Source: Burkholderiaceae bacterium (lineage in GTDB: Bacteria; Pseudomonadota; Gammaproteobacteria; Burkholderiales; Burkholderiaceae_B). Taken from it: DNA of 63,655 bases. The first letter of the stretch is position 1. Every line of letters starts with the position of its first letter. The DNA lies in contig JAGOAJ010000016.1 in assembly GCA_017983955.1 (NCBI GenBank), positions 1-63,655 of the forward strand. The letters are read 5' to 3'. The position numbers and the translations under genes are program-made. The notes beneath the pieces were generated by a model. The model saw only the letters and a program-made list of their open reading frames with translations. It was not told where the DNA came from and searched no databases. Below are positions 39,337 to 47,646 of this stretch, in pieces.

Positions 39337-40557
39337 TTAAGCACCACGCAAGAGAGCACGGTCCCCTGCGTAGGCTGCATTGACAATACGCCCGATACTT
39401 TCAACGGTCAGGGCGCGAGGATTATTGTTGACCAGGCGTGCGGCCAGCATGGATTGCTGGGACACCCATTCCAGTTTGTCGGCGGTGACATTCAAGCCTT
39501 GCAAGGAAGACGGAATGCCTATGCGAGCGAACAACTGCTCGACCGCGTCTATGGCGGCGCGTGCATCCACTGCGTCACCTTGAGCAGGCAAGCCAAACAA
39601 GTGCGCGATCTCGACGAACTCTGGGACACAACTATCCAGGTTGAACTCCATCACATAAGGCATCAAGGTTGCAACACCAAGACCGTGGGCGGTATGCGTC
39701 AGTGCGCCTATAGGGTATTGAATTGCGTGAGCGGCGGCGGTTCCAGCTGTGCCAAACGCCAGGCCCGCAGCCAACGAGCCATACATAACCTGTTCCCTGG
39801 CGGCCAGATTGCTGCCATCTTCCACTGCAATCGGCAAGTATTTTGCCAGCGCAGCAATAGCGGAACGGGCCTGCACATCGCTGAACATATTTTTACCGAT
39901 AAACACCTGGCCCAAGCTTAGCTGTGGGCTGGGTTCGCGCCGTATGGCCGTGAAAGCTTCCAGCGCATGCGTCATCGCGTCGGCGCCAGCAATAGCGGTC
40001 AGCCTGGGCGGGCAAGTCAGGGTCAGCTCGGGATCGAGCACGGCAACAGCCGGTATCAAATAAGGGCTGGAAATACCGACCTTGGTCACGCGCTCGGGGT
40101 CACCCAGCACAGCAACAGGAGTCACTTCCGACCCAGTGCCTGCTGTAGTAGGTACTGCAATCACAGGCAGTATTTTGCCTGGAACGTTGAATTCCCCATA
40201 GAAGGGGCGCAGGTCGTCGCCGTGGCTAATGGACAATGCCACTAATTTAGCTAAATCCTGACAGCTACCGCCACCTATGCCCAAGAGCACATCGGCCTTG
40301 AATTCACGGGCCAACACTGTGGCTTCCTGTATGCAGGAGGCTGGCAGTTCAGCGATAGTGCGGTCATAAGTCATGGTCGCTATGCCGTGAGCCTTAAGGG
40401 CTTGCTCTATGCCTGCCAACAAGGGATCCTGGAAAAAACGCTCGTCTGTGCAAATGAATACACGTTGACCATGCTGCGCAACTATCTGCGGTAGCGCCTT
40501 GCGCTGCCCGGTACCAAAGTAAATCGCTGCTGGCGATCTGAATACACCGTAGGCCAT
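39337..40557 (-). CDS. Iron-containing alcohol dehydrogenase
   Basis: This 406-residue group III alcohol dehydrogenase has the nucleotide-binding GIGGGSCQDLAKL and metal-binding histidines in DAMTHALEAF and AAHAIQYPIGALTHTAHGLG. Family members act on 4-hydroxybutyrate, lactaldehyde, glycerol or simple alcohols. With the downstream semialdehyde dehydrogenase it fits oxidation of an omega-hydroxy acid or diol to the carboxylate. The upstream gene ends 44 bp away, in a gap with a GTTGTACAAC palindrome. Confidence 0.92.
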   Translation of the reverse strand: MAYGVFRSPAAIYFGTGQRKALPQIVAQHGQRVFICTDERFFQDPLLAGIEQALKAHGIATMTYDRTIAELPASCIQEATVLAREFKADVLLGIGGGSCQDLAKLVALSISHGDDLRPFYGEFNVPGKILPVIAVPTTAGTGSEVTPVAVLGDPERVTKVGISSPYLIPAVAVLDPELTLTCPPRLTAIAGADAMTHALEAFTAIRREPSPQLSLGQVFIGKNMFSDVQARSAIAALAKYLPIAVEDGSNLAAREQVMYGSLAAGLAFGTAGTAAAHAIQYPIGALTHTAHGLGVATLMPYVMEFNLDSCVPEFVEIAHLFGLPAQGDAVDARAAIDAVEQLFARIGIPSSLQGLNVTADKLEWVSQQSMLAARLVNNNPRALTVESIGRIVNAAYAGDRALLRGA

Positions 40558-40589
40558 GCCTGCTTCCCTATCTGTTTACAAGTAAAAAG

Positions 40590-40599
40590 GTTGTACAAC
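40590..40599. promoter_or_regulatory. Palindrome GTTGTACAAC upstream of the iron alcohol dehydrogenase gene
   Basis: This perfect 10-bp palindrome sits 33 bp upstream of the alcohol dehydrogenase start. Its half-sites TTGT/ACAA match those near the GntR gene but without the 3-bp spacer. It may be a variant operator or chance. Confidence 0.35.
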
Positions 40600-40601
40600 T
40601 G

Positions 40602-41600
40602 TTACTGCTTTGCGTCTGCACACAAGCGTTCCCACAAGGCGGGAGGTAGATCCATGCCCTGCTCAAGGTTCTTGGTCCGCATCGCATCGGCTCGGTCACC
40701 CGGCACCAATACCTGCACGCCATCCTCAGAACCAGAAGCGCGTATCAAATCCAGATACGCCGCAATCCGGGCAGCCACATCGCTTTGACCCGGCTTGACC
40801 ACCACAAAGACATCGCCCTTGTTGCAGACTGCCGTGGAGTCCAGGGTTCCCTGAACATCCGTACCTATTGCAGATGCCGTCAGACTAGTGACCAGCACTT
40901 CTATTGCCAGGCCCAACGCATAGCCCTTGGCTTCGCCAAAAGGTGCAATGGCACCCTGCTTGGCCGCGACGGCGTCTGTGGTTGGATTACCCTGGGCATC
41001 CAGCGCCCAGCCTGGCTCCAATGGCTTGCCTATTTGTGCGTAATCGTGAATTTTCCCCATGGAAATGACGCTGGTGGCCATGTCCAGGACAAAGGGACGC
41101 TCGCCTGCTGGAACCCCTACCGCAATCGGGTTGGTTCCCAACATTGCCGAGCGCCCGCCCCAAGGGTGGACTAAAGCTTCGCTGGTGGACAGTGCGATCA
41201 GTACATAACCCTGACGGGCAATATGGTCGGCGTACCAGGCCAGCATGCCCAGATGATTGTTGTTGCGTATACCCACCACAACGGCGCCAGTTTCCTGAGT
41301 GCGCTCCATGGCGGCTTCCAGTGCAGCCAAGGCCACGACAGGGCCCAAACCGTTCTGACCATCCACTTCCAGATAGGACGTGCCGCGCCAAGTATGTTTA
41401 CCTTTGGTGACGGGATCAGCCACTTTATTCAGTATGCGTTCAATAATGCGCGGCAAGCGCAATAAACCATGAGAGGCCCTGCCACGCAGTTCGCCTTCAA
41501 TCAGCAGACTCGCCTGAATCTTGGCAGCATCTGCAGGAACCCCGACCTTTTCCAGTGCCTGAGTCGAAACCCGGACGGCCTCTTCGTAACGTATAAGCAT
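40602..41600 (-). CDS. Ldh-family (malate/L-lactate dehydrogenase 2) NAD(P)-dependent oxidoreductase
   Basis: This 332-residue enzyme belongs to the LDH2/MDG2 family, which reduces or oxidises 2-oxo/2-hydroxy acids and some imino acids. Motifs seen are GRASHGLLRLPRI near residues 36-48, with the conserved histidine, and IRNNNHLGMLAWYADHIARQG. It is the first structural gene after the GntR regulator. Two tandem TTGT-N3-ACAA sites lie 59-82 bp upstream of its start. Confidence 0.92.
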   Translation of the reverse strand: MLIRYEEAVRVSTQALEKVGVPADAAKIQASLLIEGELRGRASHGLLRLPRIIERILNKVADPVTKGKHTWRGTSYLEVDGQNGLGPVVALAALEAAMERTQETGAVVVGIRNNNHLGMLAWYADHIARQGYVLIALSTSEALVHPWGGRSAMLGTNPIAVGVPAGERPFVLDMATSVISMGKIHDYAQIGKPLEPGWALDAQGNPTTDAVAAKQGAIAPFGEAKGYALGLAIEVLVTSLTASAIGTDVQGTLDSTAVCNKGDVFVVVKPGQSDVAARIAAYLDLIRASGSEDGVQVLVPGDRADAMRTKNLEQGMDLPPALWERLCADAKQ

Positions 41601-41658
41601 TGCAACCCTATTGCATAGTTCACAGGGCTAGCGCTGAACGCAGCTAGCCCTGTTTATC

Positions 41659-41682
41659 TTGTATAACAAAATTGTATGACAA
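41659..41682. promoter_or_regulatory. Two tandem candidate GntR operators upstream of the Ldh-family gene
   Basis: TTGTATAACAA (41659-41669) and TTGTATGACAA (41672-41682) are both inverted repeats TTGT-N3-ACAA separated by 2 bp. They lie 59-82 bp upstream of the Ldh-family start and just downstream of the GntR regulator. FadR-subfamily GntR proteins bind short palindromes of this form. Binding by the neighbouring regulator is inferred. Confidence 0.65.
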
Positions 41683-41724
41683 GTTAATCATACACAATAT
41701 CAGGGTTAGTACTAATAAGGAGGG

Positions 41725-42543
41725 TTATTTGTCGTTTAGAACAGCATGTAAATCCGTTGCGACCAAACGTTGAGCTGCCGTCTGAGACGCGCCTTCCCAG
41801 TACGTTTTGTCCGCCATCTGCATACGGCCTGCTGTATTGCGCATATGCAAAAAAGCCGCCGCGCGCGCCGCCGTCACATCTTGGTTTTTAATGGCCATAA
41901 ATATCGCACGGTGCTCGCTGCGCACCTGCGCCTTCAAATCTCGATTACTGGCGTCATAGTCACGCGTTAATTTGATCGCGTCCTTGACCGCACGAGTCAA
42001 CATACCCAGCAACGCTGTGTAATGCGGATTGCCCGTGGCACGCGAGATAGCCATGTGAAACGCCAGGTCTTCAAGCACCCCATCCTTACCTGCCCGGACA
42101 GCGCCGTCTATTGCCTGCAACGCATGCTCAATCTGGGCCAGATCAGCCTCTGTGCGGCGCTCTGCCGCCAGCGCAACCATCTCGACCTCTATCCCACGGC
42201 GCAACTCTATGATGTGCAACACTGCCTGCACCGGATCAGGATCGTCCCAGCCCAGGCGAAATGATTCGCTGCGCTTAGGGTCCAGCACCACGGTACCGCT
42301 GCCCTGCCGCGTCTCCACCAAGCCCTCGGACTTCAAGCGCGAAATAGCCTCACGCACTACGGTGCGACTAACACCATACTGCTGAGTCATGAATTTTTCA
42401 GTGGGAAGCCGGGCGCTAACAGGATAGACCCCATCACGAATCTGACGAGTCAGCGCATCAGTGACCTGATCCGCCAATGTCATTTCGGCGGGCGCTTTGT
42501 CCGCCCCCGCGATGGCGGCTGCTGCCTTGTTTGTCTGATTCAT
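41725..42543 (-). CDS. FadR-subfamily GntR transcriptional regulator
   Basis: This 272-residue regulator has a winged HTH at about residues 25-95 (LTRQIRDGVYPVSARLPTEKFMTQQYGVSRTVVREAISRL) and an all-helical FCD effector domain with the His/Asp metal-site pattern DLAFHMAISRATGN. The start at 42543 (MNQTNKA) is favoured over 42591. TTGT-N3-ACAA sites lie upstream of its own gene and of the downstream Ldh-family gene, suggesting autoregulation and control of the alcohol/acid oxidation and TRAP operon. Confidence 0.92.
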   Translation of the reverse strand: MNQTNKAAAAIAGADKAPAEMTLADQVTDALTRQIRDGVYPVSARLPTEKFMTQQYGVSRTVVREAISRLKSEGLVETRQGSGTVVLDPKRSESFRLGWDDPDPVQAVLHIIELRRGIEVEMVALAAERRTEADLAQIEHALQAIDGAVRAGKDGVLEDLAFHMAISRATGNPHYTALLGMLTRAVKDAIKLTRDYDASNRDLKAQVRSEHRAIFMAIKNQDVTAARAAAFLHMRNTAGRMQMADKTYWEGASQTAAQRLVATDLHAVLNDK

Positions 42544-42619
42544 ATTCACACCCCACACCAAAAAATAAAAGTGCGCGAAGCACCTAGGCATCTTACCACT
42601 CTAGGGATGAATTTTGGTT

Positions 42620-42636
42620 AAGTTGTAGGACAACTT
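42620..42636. promoter_or_regulatory. Candidate GntR operator upstream of the FadR-type regulator
   Basis: AAGTTGTAGGACAACTT is a perfect 7+3+7 inverted repeat containing TTGT-AGG-ACAA. It lies 77 bp upstream of the regulator start and overlaps the end of the racemase gene. It has the same half-sites and spacing as the two sites upstream of the Ldh-family gene. Confidence 0.65.
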
Positions 42637-43501
42637 ATGCGGACATGTGGAGTAATTCGTACGTCAGCCCTTCGAAATAGATCTGATCATCGCCAAAAAA
42701 GCGCTGCGCAATTTTCATGATCTTTTCTGGATTAGCAGAGGTATAAAAAGAGATTCCGGGTCGGTCATCTTCCACAAACTCCGGATGACGACCCAGGTAA
42801 GCAACCAAGCTTTGAGCCGTTATTTTCGGTTGTGAAAAGATTTCCACGTGACTAGGCAAAGCCTCAACAAAAAGATCCTCGATCAACGGGTAATGCGTGC
42901 AACCAAGTAAAGCCGCCGCCAAATGCTCTCTATCCAGGCGATGCAATAAAAGGCTGACATAGCTCCGAACAGCACTGCGAAGATCGTGCAATGGTGCACC
43001 CGCTTCTATCAATCTAACCAGACTAGGACAGGCTTGTTGAACAACGTGAATGTCTGGGGTGCGCCTTGCTGTTTCATCAATAAATATCCGGCTGTTCACC
43101 GTATACTCTGTTGCGAAGACAGCGACCGTCTTGCTAGCAAAACTTGGTTTAGTTGCAGCGTGCGTCGTTGACCAGGGTACGCCCGTCATGGCTTCCACCA
43201 TGGGCACAACGACACCAATAACGCGCTTGTCGGGAAAGTGGGTTGGCAACCAGGTCTGCTGCAGTCGACGCAGTCCCGTCGCTGCCGCGGTATTGCACGC
43301 CACCACGACCAATGAGCAGCCCAAGGCAAACAGCCGCGTCAACGACGACAGGGTAAGTTCATAGATGGCGTCGGCATCGCGATCACCGTAAGGCGCGTTG
43401 CCATGATCACCGTAATACACAAAGTGTTGGTCAGGCAACGTCGCCCTGAGCTCTTTTAGAACCGTCAGTCCGCCACTGCCTGAATCAAAAACCCCTATCA
43501 C
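42635..43501 (-). CDS. Glutamate racemase-family protein
   Basis: This 288-residue Asp/Glu racemase has both catalytic cysteines, C69 in VACNTA and C201 in GCTHYPL, plus D6 in FDSGSGG and the GDHGNAPYG block. It therefore looks fully active and MurI-like. It starts with GTG 15 bp after the stop of the amidase gene on the same strand, with GAAGGG upstream, so it is probably the last gene of the amide transporter operon. It may serve cell-wall D-glutamate supply or racemise an amino acid released by the amidases; the sequence cannot tell these apart. Confidence 0.88.
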   Translation of the reverse strand: MIGVFDSGSGGLTVLKELRATLPDQHFVYYGDHGNAPYGDRDADAIYELTLSSLTRLFALGCSLVVVACNTAAATGLRRLQQTWLPTHFPDKRVIGVVVPMVEAMTGVPWSTTHAATKPSFASKTVAVFATEYTVNSRIFIDETARRTPDIHVVQQACPSLVRLIEAGAPLHDLRSAVRSYVSLLLHRLDREHLAAALLGCTHYPLIEDLFVEALPSHVEIFSQPKITAQSLVAYLGRHPEFVEDDRPGISFYTSANPEKIMKIAQRFFGDDQIYFEGLTYELLHMSA

Positions 43502-43516
43502 TACTTTTTTTTCCCT

Positions 43517-44923
43517 TCAGATATTCGGTGCCTGCCTATAAAACTTCGTCACGGCCTCAAACTGAGCTCCAATACGGAACAGAGTTGCTTCATCGAACGG
43601 TTTACCGATGATCTGCATACCCACTGGCAAGCCGCCATCATCGAACCCACACGGTACGTTCAGTGCAGGAAGTCCCGTCAAGCTAGGCACGCCAGTGAAC
43701 TGCATGATTGCCGATAGCATATCTTCCTCTTCCCCGTTCTCTATAACCACTTTCATTGCGCCAACGTCCGTGGCGGTGAATGGCAGGGTCGGGCAGATAA
43801 AGACGTCAACGCGTTTGAAAGCTTCCAGAAACTCTTCACGCAGCAAGGCGCGATAGCGCTGGGCCTGAACATAGTGCGTGCCCAGCAGCATCTCACCCGC
43901 GTCCAGCAGTGCGCGTACATCGTCGCCATAGTCATCGGGACGTTCGCGCAGCCATCGCTGATGGTAGGCACTAGGCTCTACGGATTCAATCGTCAACTGA
44001 GCGGAGATATTACCTTCAATATTGGTGATCGGGATGTCGATCACCATAGCGCCCAGGCTTTCGAACGTCTTCAATGCTGTCGTCACGCTATCCTTGACTG
44101 CACCTTGCAAGTGCGAGAAGAAGTAATTGGGGACGACGCCTATGCGCAAGCCTTTAATATCCAGATGAAGGTCACGGGTATAGTCCACCAGCGGCTGCAA
44201 AGCGCTGGCGGGGTCGTTGTGATCATGCCCAGCAATGACGTTGAACATGATCGCGCAATCTTCAACAGTGCGAGTCATGGGGCCCGCCGTATCCATGCTC
44301 CAGGCCAATGGGATAATACCCCGATTGCTAACGCGCCCGTACGTGGGTCGCATCCCGACGATGCCGTTGATAGCAGACGGCAGCCGCACGCTGCCGCCAG
44401 TATCAGTGCCAATCGAGCCATAACATGTTCTAGCAGCCACGGCCACACCGGAGCCGCCACTGGAACCGGCTGGAAATTTATCCGTGTTCCAGGGGTTGCG
44501 AACGGCTCCGTAGTGCGGGTTGTCGGAAGTGCCGCCCCAAGCGAATTCGTGCATGTTGCACTTGCCAAGAAAGATGGCACCCGCTCCGCGCAGACGATGA
44601 GCAATGGTGGCATCCTCCTCTGGGTACCAGTCTGAAAGAACTTTGCTACCTGCGGTGGTGCGTTTTCCCTTGAGCGCAATATTATCCTTTAGCGAGACCG
44701 GTACGCCGTGCAGTGCGCCCAGGTCGTGGCCAGCCATGATCATGGCCTCGGATGCTTTGGCGACTTGAGTAGCTTCCTCGGCAAAAACACTAATATAGGC
44801 GTGCGTTTTACTGTTGACGGCATCAATACGCGCCAGGCAAACCTCTACGAGATCAACAGGCGATACTTCTTTTTTCTTCACAGCTGTAGCCGCTTGGGCC
44901 AGCGTCAGTTCCTGCAAGTCCAT
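43517..44923 (-). CDS. AtzE/GatA-like amidase
   Basis: This 468-residue amidase-signature enzyme has the full triad: Lys79 (VSLKDN), cis-Ser155 (AGSSGGSG) and Ser178 (GTDTGGSVR). The start at 44923 (MDLQELT) has AGGAG upstream; the longer frame to 44998 overlaps the small upstream gene. A 68-residue AtzG-like protein is encoded 16 bp upstream. In the cyanuric-acid pathway AtzG partners the amidase AtzE, which hydrolyses 1-carboxybiuret. Substrate here is unknown, but the transporter context points to an imported amide or ureido compound. Confidence 0.9.
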   Translation of the reverse strand: MDLQELTLAQAATAVKKKEVSPVDLVEVCLARIDAVNSKTHAYISVFAEEATQVAKASEAMIMAGHDLGALHGVPVSLKDNIALKGKRTTAGSKVLSDWYPEEDATIAHRLRGAGAIFLGKCNMHEFAWGGTSDNPHYGAVRNPWNTDKFPAGSSGGSGVAVAARTCYGSIGTDTGGSVRLPSAINGIVGMRPTYGRVSNRGIIPLAWSMDTAGPMTRTVEDCAIMFNVIAGHDHNDPASALQPLVDYTRDLHLDIKGLRIGVVPNYFFSHLQGAVKDSVTTALKTFESLGAMVIDIPITNIEGNISAQLTIESVEPSAYHQRWLRERPDDYGDDVRALLDAGEMLLGTHYVQAQRYRALLREEFLEAFKRVDVFICPTLPFTATDVGAMKVVIENGEEEDMLSAIMQFTGVPSLTGLPALNVPCGFDDGGLPVGMQIIGKPFDEATLFRIGAQFEAVTKFYRQAPNI

Positions 44924-44939
44924 TATCTGTCTCCTGATT

Positions 44940-45146
44940 TCAGCGCCGAGCACCAAGGGTAAAAATAGTGCCTGGTAATTGATCACGCACCTCGTCACGG
45001 GCCATACGCTCGCTTAACGCATTCGCAGCAGGTACCCAAGCTTGCAAGATGGGCAGAACGGCCTGCTTGCGAGCGCTGTTTAATGGTAGGTCGGCGTAGC
45101 GCGCCAAGGCATCCAGGCCTTGATCGGTAACAATGTCATCGGTCAT
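44940..45146 (-). CDS. AtzG-like small amidase subunit (DUF4089 type)
   Basis: This 68-residue protein (start MTDDIVTDQG at 45146) has the pattern of DUF4089/AtzG proteins: DALARYADLPLNSARKQAVLPILQAW, then a helix resembling GatC. AtzG forms a complex with AtzE and is needed for its folding or activity. It sits directly between the last transporter ATPase gene (34 bp upstream) and the amidase gene (16 bp downstream), as expected for a dedicated subunit. A longer frame to 45188 overlaps the ATPase gene. Confidence 0.82.
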   Translation of the reverse strand: MTDDIVTDQGLDALARYADLPLNSARKQAVLPILQAWVPAANALSERMARDEVRDQLPGTIFTLGARR

Positions 45147-45180
45147 GTGCAGTTCCTTATTTCTATGTTCAAACACCTTG

Positions 45181-45876
45181 TCAGGCAAAGTGACCCAGTG
45201 CAGACTCTTCTGTTAACTCTTCAGGCCGCAGCTCTTGAGTGATGGCACCCTTGTGGATCAGCAGCACACGGTCGGAAAGCTGGCGGATGAAATCGATGTT
45301 TTGCTCGACCAACAAGATCGTCAGTCCCATCTGCACACGGATTTCTTTCAGCGTATCCACGATTTCGTCAATAATCGACGGCTGAATACCTTCGGTGGGT
45401 TCGTCCAAAAGCAATAAGCGCGGCCTGGAAATCAAAGAACGTGCCAATGCCAGTAATTGTTGTTCGCCACCGCTCAGCGCACCGCCGTGCCGCGCAACCA
45501 AGGGCTTGAGGCGCGGAAACTGTTCCAGCATCTCGTCCACACTCATACTGTTTGCAGGGTTAGCCGTAGCTGAAAAGCTTAGGTTCTCAAGTACCGACAG
45601 ACCAGGAAAAATACCTCGCCCTTGCGGTACATAGCCCACCCCCATGCGCGCACGCGCGTGGGTAGGTAATCGCGTAGTGTCAGTACCTGCCAAATCTATG
45701 GACCCGGCGGTTGCAGGCAGCAGGCCCATCAGCGTCTTCAGCAAGGTGGACTTGCCCATGCCGTTATGGCCTAACACCCCCAGGAATTCGGCCTGGGCAA
45801 CATTAAAGCTGACACCGTCCAGAATTGGGATGCGTCCATAGCCAGACGCTAGATCCTTTACGATTAGCATACTCAT
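45181..45876 (-). CDS. UrtE/LivF-like ABC transporter ATP-binding protein
   Basis: This 231-residue ATPase has Walker A GHNGMGKST at 36-44; the GMGK variant is typical of UrtE. The signature LSGGEQQLLALARSL and Walker B LLLLDEPTEGIQPSI also match UrtE. Its ATG overlaps the stop of the preceding ATPase by 4 bp. It is one of two ATPases of the amide/urea-type importer and lies just upstream of the AtzG-like gene. Confidence 0.92.
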   Translation of the reverse strand: MSMLIVKDLASGYGRIPILDGVSFNVAQAEFLGVLGHNGMGKSTLLKTLMGLLPATAGSIDLAGTDTTRLPTHARARMGVGYVPQGRGIFPGLSVLENLSFSATANPANSMSVDEMLEQFPRLKPLVARHGGALSGGEQQLLALARSLISRPRLLLLDEPTEGIQPSIIDEIVDTLKEIRVQMGLTILLVEQNIDFIRQLSDRVLLIHKGAITQELRPEELTEESALGHFA

Positions 45877-46601
45877 GTCGTTTTTCCTCGTCCCAGATAA
45901 ACGTCGCGTACTTGCTGGTTGCTGACGACCTCGTCAAACGTGCCTTCTGTCAGGATGCGACCCCGGTGAAAGACAGTAACCATCCGTGCAATTTTTCCGA
46001 TGAACGCCATGTCGTGTTCAACGACGACAATGGCCGCCTGCTGGTTCAACTCCTGGATCAGTTCGGCCATGCGTTGCGTTTCCTCTTCGCTCATGCCGGC
46101 AGCGGGTTCGTCGAACAAAATCACCTTCGGGTCGCGAGCAATGACCATGCCGATTTCTACCCACTGGCGCTGGCCGTGAGCCAATTCACCCACCAGCTTG
46201 CGGGATACAGAACCCAAGCCCAGTCGTGTTTTGAGTTGCTCGGTTCGTTCACTTGCCTCATCGGCTCCACGTACGCTACGCGCAGCAAGCCACAGGTTCT
46301 CGTCAACAGACAAGCCGTCCAGAACAGTCGGCACCTGATTTTTGATACCCATGCCCAGCTTTGCAATGGCATGTTGCTCTGCGCGACGGATACTTCGGCC
46401 CCCAAAGAGGATATCTCCGCCGGTGGGCTTGAGTTGCCCGCTCAATAGCTTGAAAAAAGTGCTTTTGCCTGCGCCATTAGGACCAATCAGGCAACGTAGT
46501 TCACCGCTACGCAAGGTGAAGTCAATACTGCTTAGCGCCTTCACCCCGCCGAAGCTCTTTTCTACACCGCGCGCCTCCAGGATGATGTCTTGGTTTGCCA
46601 T
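45873..46601 (-). CDS. UrtD/LivG-like ABC transporter ATP-binding protein
   Basis: This 242-residue ATPase has Walker A GPNGAGKST at 40-48, the signature LAHGQRQWVEIGMVIARDPK (UrtD-type rather than LSGGQ) and Walker B VILFDEPAAGMSEEET. It lies 3 bp downstream of the UrtC-like permease gene and overlaps the UrtE-like gene by 4 bp. Confidence 0.92.
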   Translation of the reverse strand: MANQDIILEARGVEKSFGGVKALSSIDFTLRSGELRCLIGPNGAGKSTFFKLLSGQLKPTGGDILFGGRSIRRAEQHAIAKLGMGIKNQVPTVLDGLSVDENLWLAARSVRGADEASERTEQLKTRLGLGSVSRKLVGELAHGQRQWVEIGMVIARDPKVILFDEPAAGMSEEETQRMAELIQELNQQAAIVVVEHDMAFIGKIARMVTVFHRGRILTEGTFDEVVSNQQVRDVYLGRGKTT

Positions 46602-46604
46602 GAT

Positions 46605-47645
46605 TCAGTCCTCCTGCTCTTTCTGGGGCATTACGCGTCCGATAACGCTATGCAGCGCAGGCACTAGCCCTTGAGGCAATAGCAGCACGCAAAGGATTAG
46701 GATGAATCCTAGAAACACCGTCACTTGACCCACGCCCACCGTACCTAGCCAAGTCGTCAGGTACTGGATGAGCAGTGTGCCGACGATAGGCCCTAACAGA
46801 GTGGAGCGTCCGCCTACAATCACCCAAATGACGACCATAGCGGCTTGATTAAGACCGAACATTTCGGGCCCCACAAAGCTTCCCCACAATGCATACAAAC
46901 CACCGGCCAGGCCAGCGATGCCGCCAGCGATAACAAACGCCAGCAATTTGTATAAGCGGCTGTCATAGCCTAGCAATTCCATGCGGTTCTCGTTCTCACG
47001 CAAACCCACCAGAACACGGCCCGCCGTACTAGCCAAGAACAGCCTGATGCCCACGTAAACGACCAGCAAAAAGAATAGCGCCAAATAGAAGATGCCATCG
47101 ATGGATTGCAAGTCGATCGGCCCGATCTGAAAGGGTAAACCTGGCAGGCCTGGGATACCATTTTGCCCGTTCAAGCGAACGCTACCGATTACGTACTCTG
47201 GGCCTGAGGTTGACCGCACAGCCTTTTCGAAGATCAGCGTCACTACCAGCGTAATTACACTAAGGTAGATATCACTAATACGACCAAATATCATGAAGTA
47301 GCCCAGCACCAGGGCAAACAGCATAGGTACAACTACTGCCAGCACAAAGGCTGCGCCTGCCATATCTGTATTCAGGCTGAACAACGCATAGGTATAACCG
47401 CCCAGGCCGAAGAAAATCGTTTGCCCGAAACTCAGAATACCAACATAGCCCCATAAAAATGCCATGCTAAGCGCCAGTAATGACAAGATAAGCACTAGCG
47501 ACAGATCAAGCTGCAACGCCATATCGCCATATACGGGAATTGCCAGCATCAGCAAGAAGCAGACGACTACCGCCGTCCACCAAGAACGGCGCGGCGACTG
47601 ACCTGCGTGGGCATCAAAACCCATGGAAAATGTTGAGCCATTCAT
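46605..47645 (-). CDS. UrtC/LivM-like ABC transporter permease
   Basis: This 346-residue inner-membrane permease has about nine hydrophobic segments. Motifs include LLALSMAFLWGYVGILSFGQTIFFGLGGYTYAL, typical of UrtC/FmdF proteins, and ENENRMELLGYDSRLYKLLAFVIAGG as the coupling loop. It lies 1 bp downstream of the UrtB-like gene, showing tight operon packing. Confidence 0.92.
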   Translation of the reverse strand: MNGSTFSMGFDAHAGQSPRRSWWTAVVVCFLLMLAIPVYGDMALQLDLSLVLILSLLALSMAFLWGYVGILSFGQTIFFGLGGYTYALFSLNTDMAGAAFVLAVVVPMLFALVLGYFMIFGRISDIYLSVITLVVTLIFEKAVRSTSGPEYVIGSVRLNGQNGIPGLPGLPFQIGPIDLQSIDGIFYLALFFLLVVYVGIRLFLASTAGRVLVGLRENENRMELLGYDSRLYKLLAFVIAGGIAGLAGGLYALWGSFVGPEMFGLNQAAMVVIWVIVGGRSTLLGPIVGTLLIQYLTTWLGTVGVGQVTVFLGFILILCVLLLPQGLVPALHSVIGRVMPQKEQED

Positions 47646-47646
47646 G

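Noticed and set aside
43874-44635. Plus-strand open frame of 253 codons opposite the AtzE-like amidase
   Set aside because: It is a shadow of the amidase gene, whose triad residues are all intact in the minus-strand frame.
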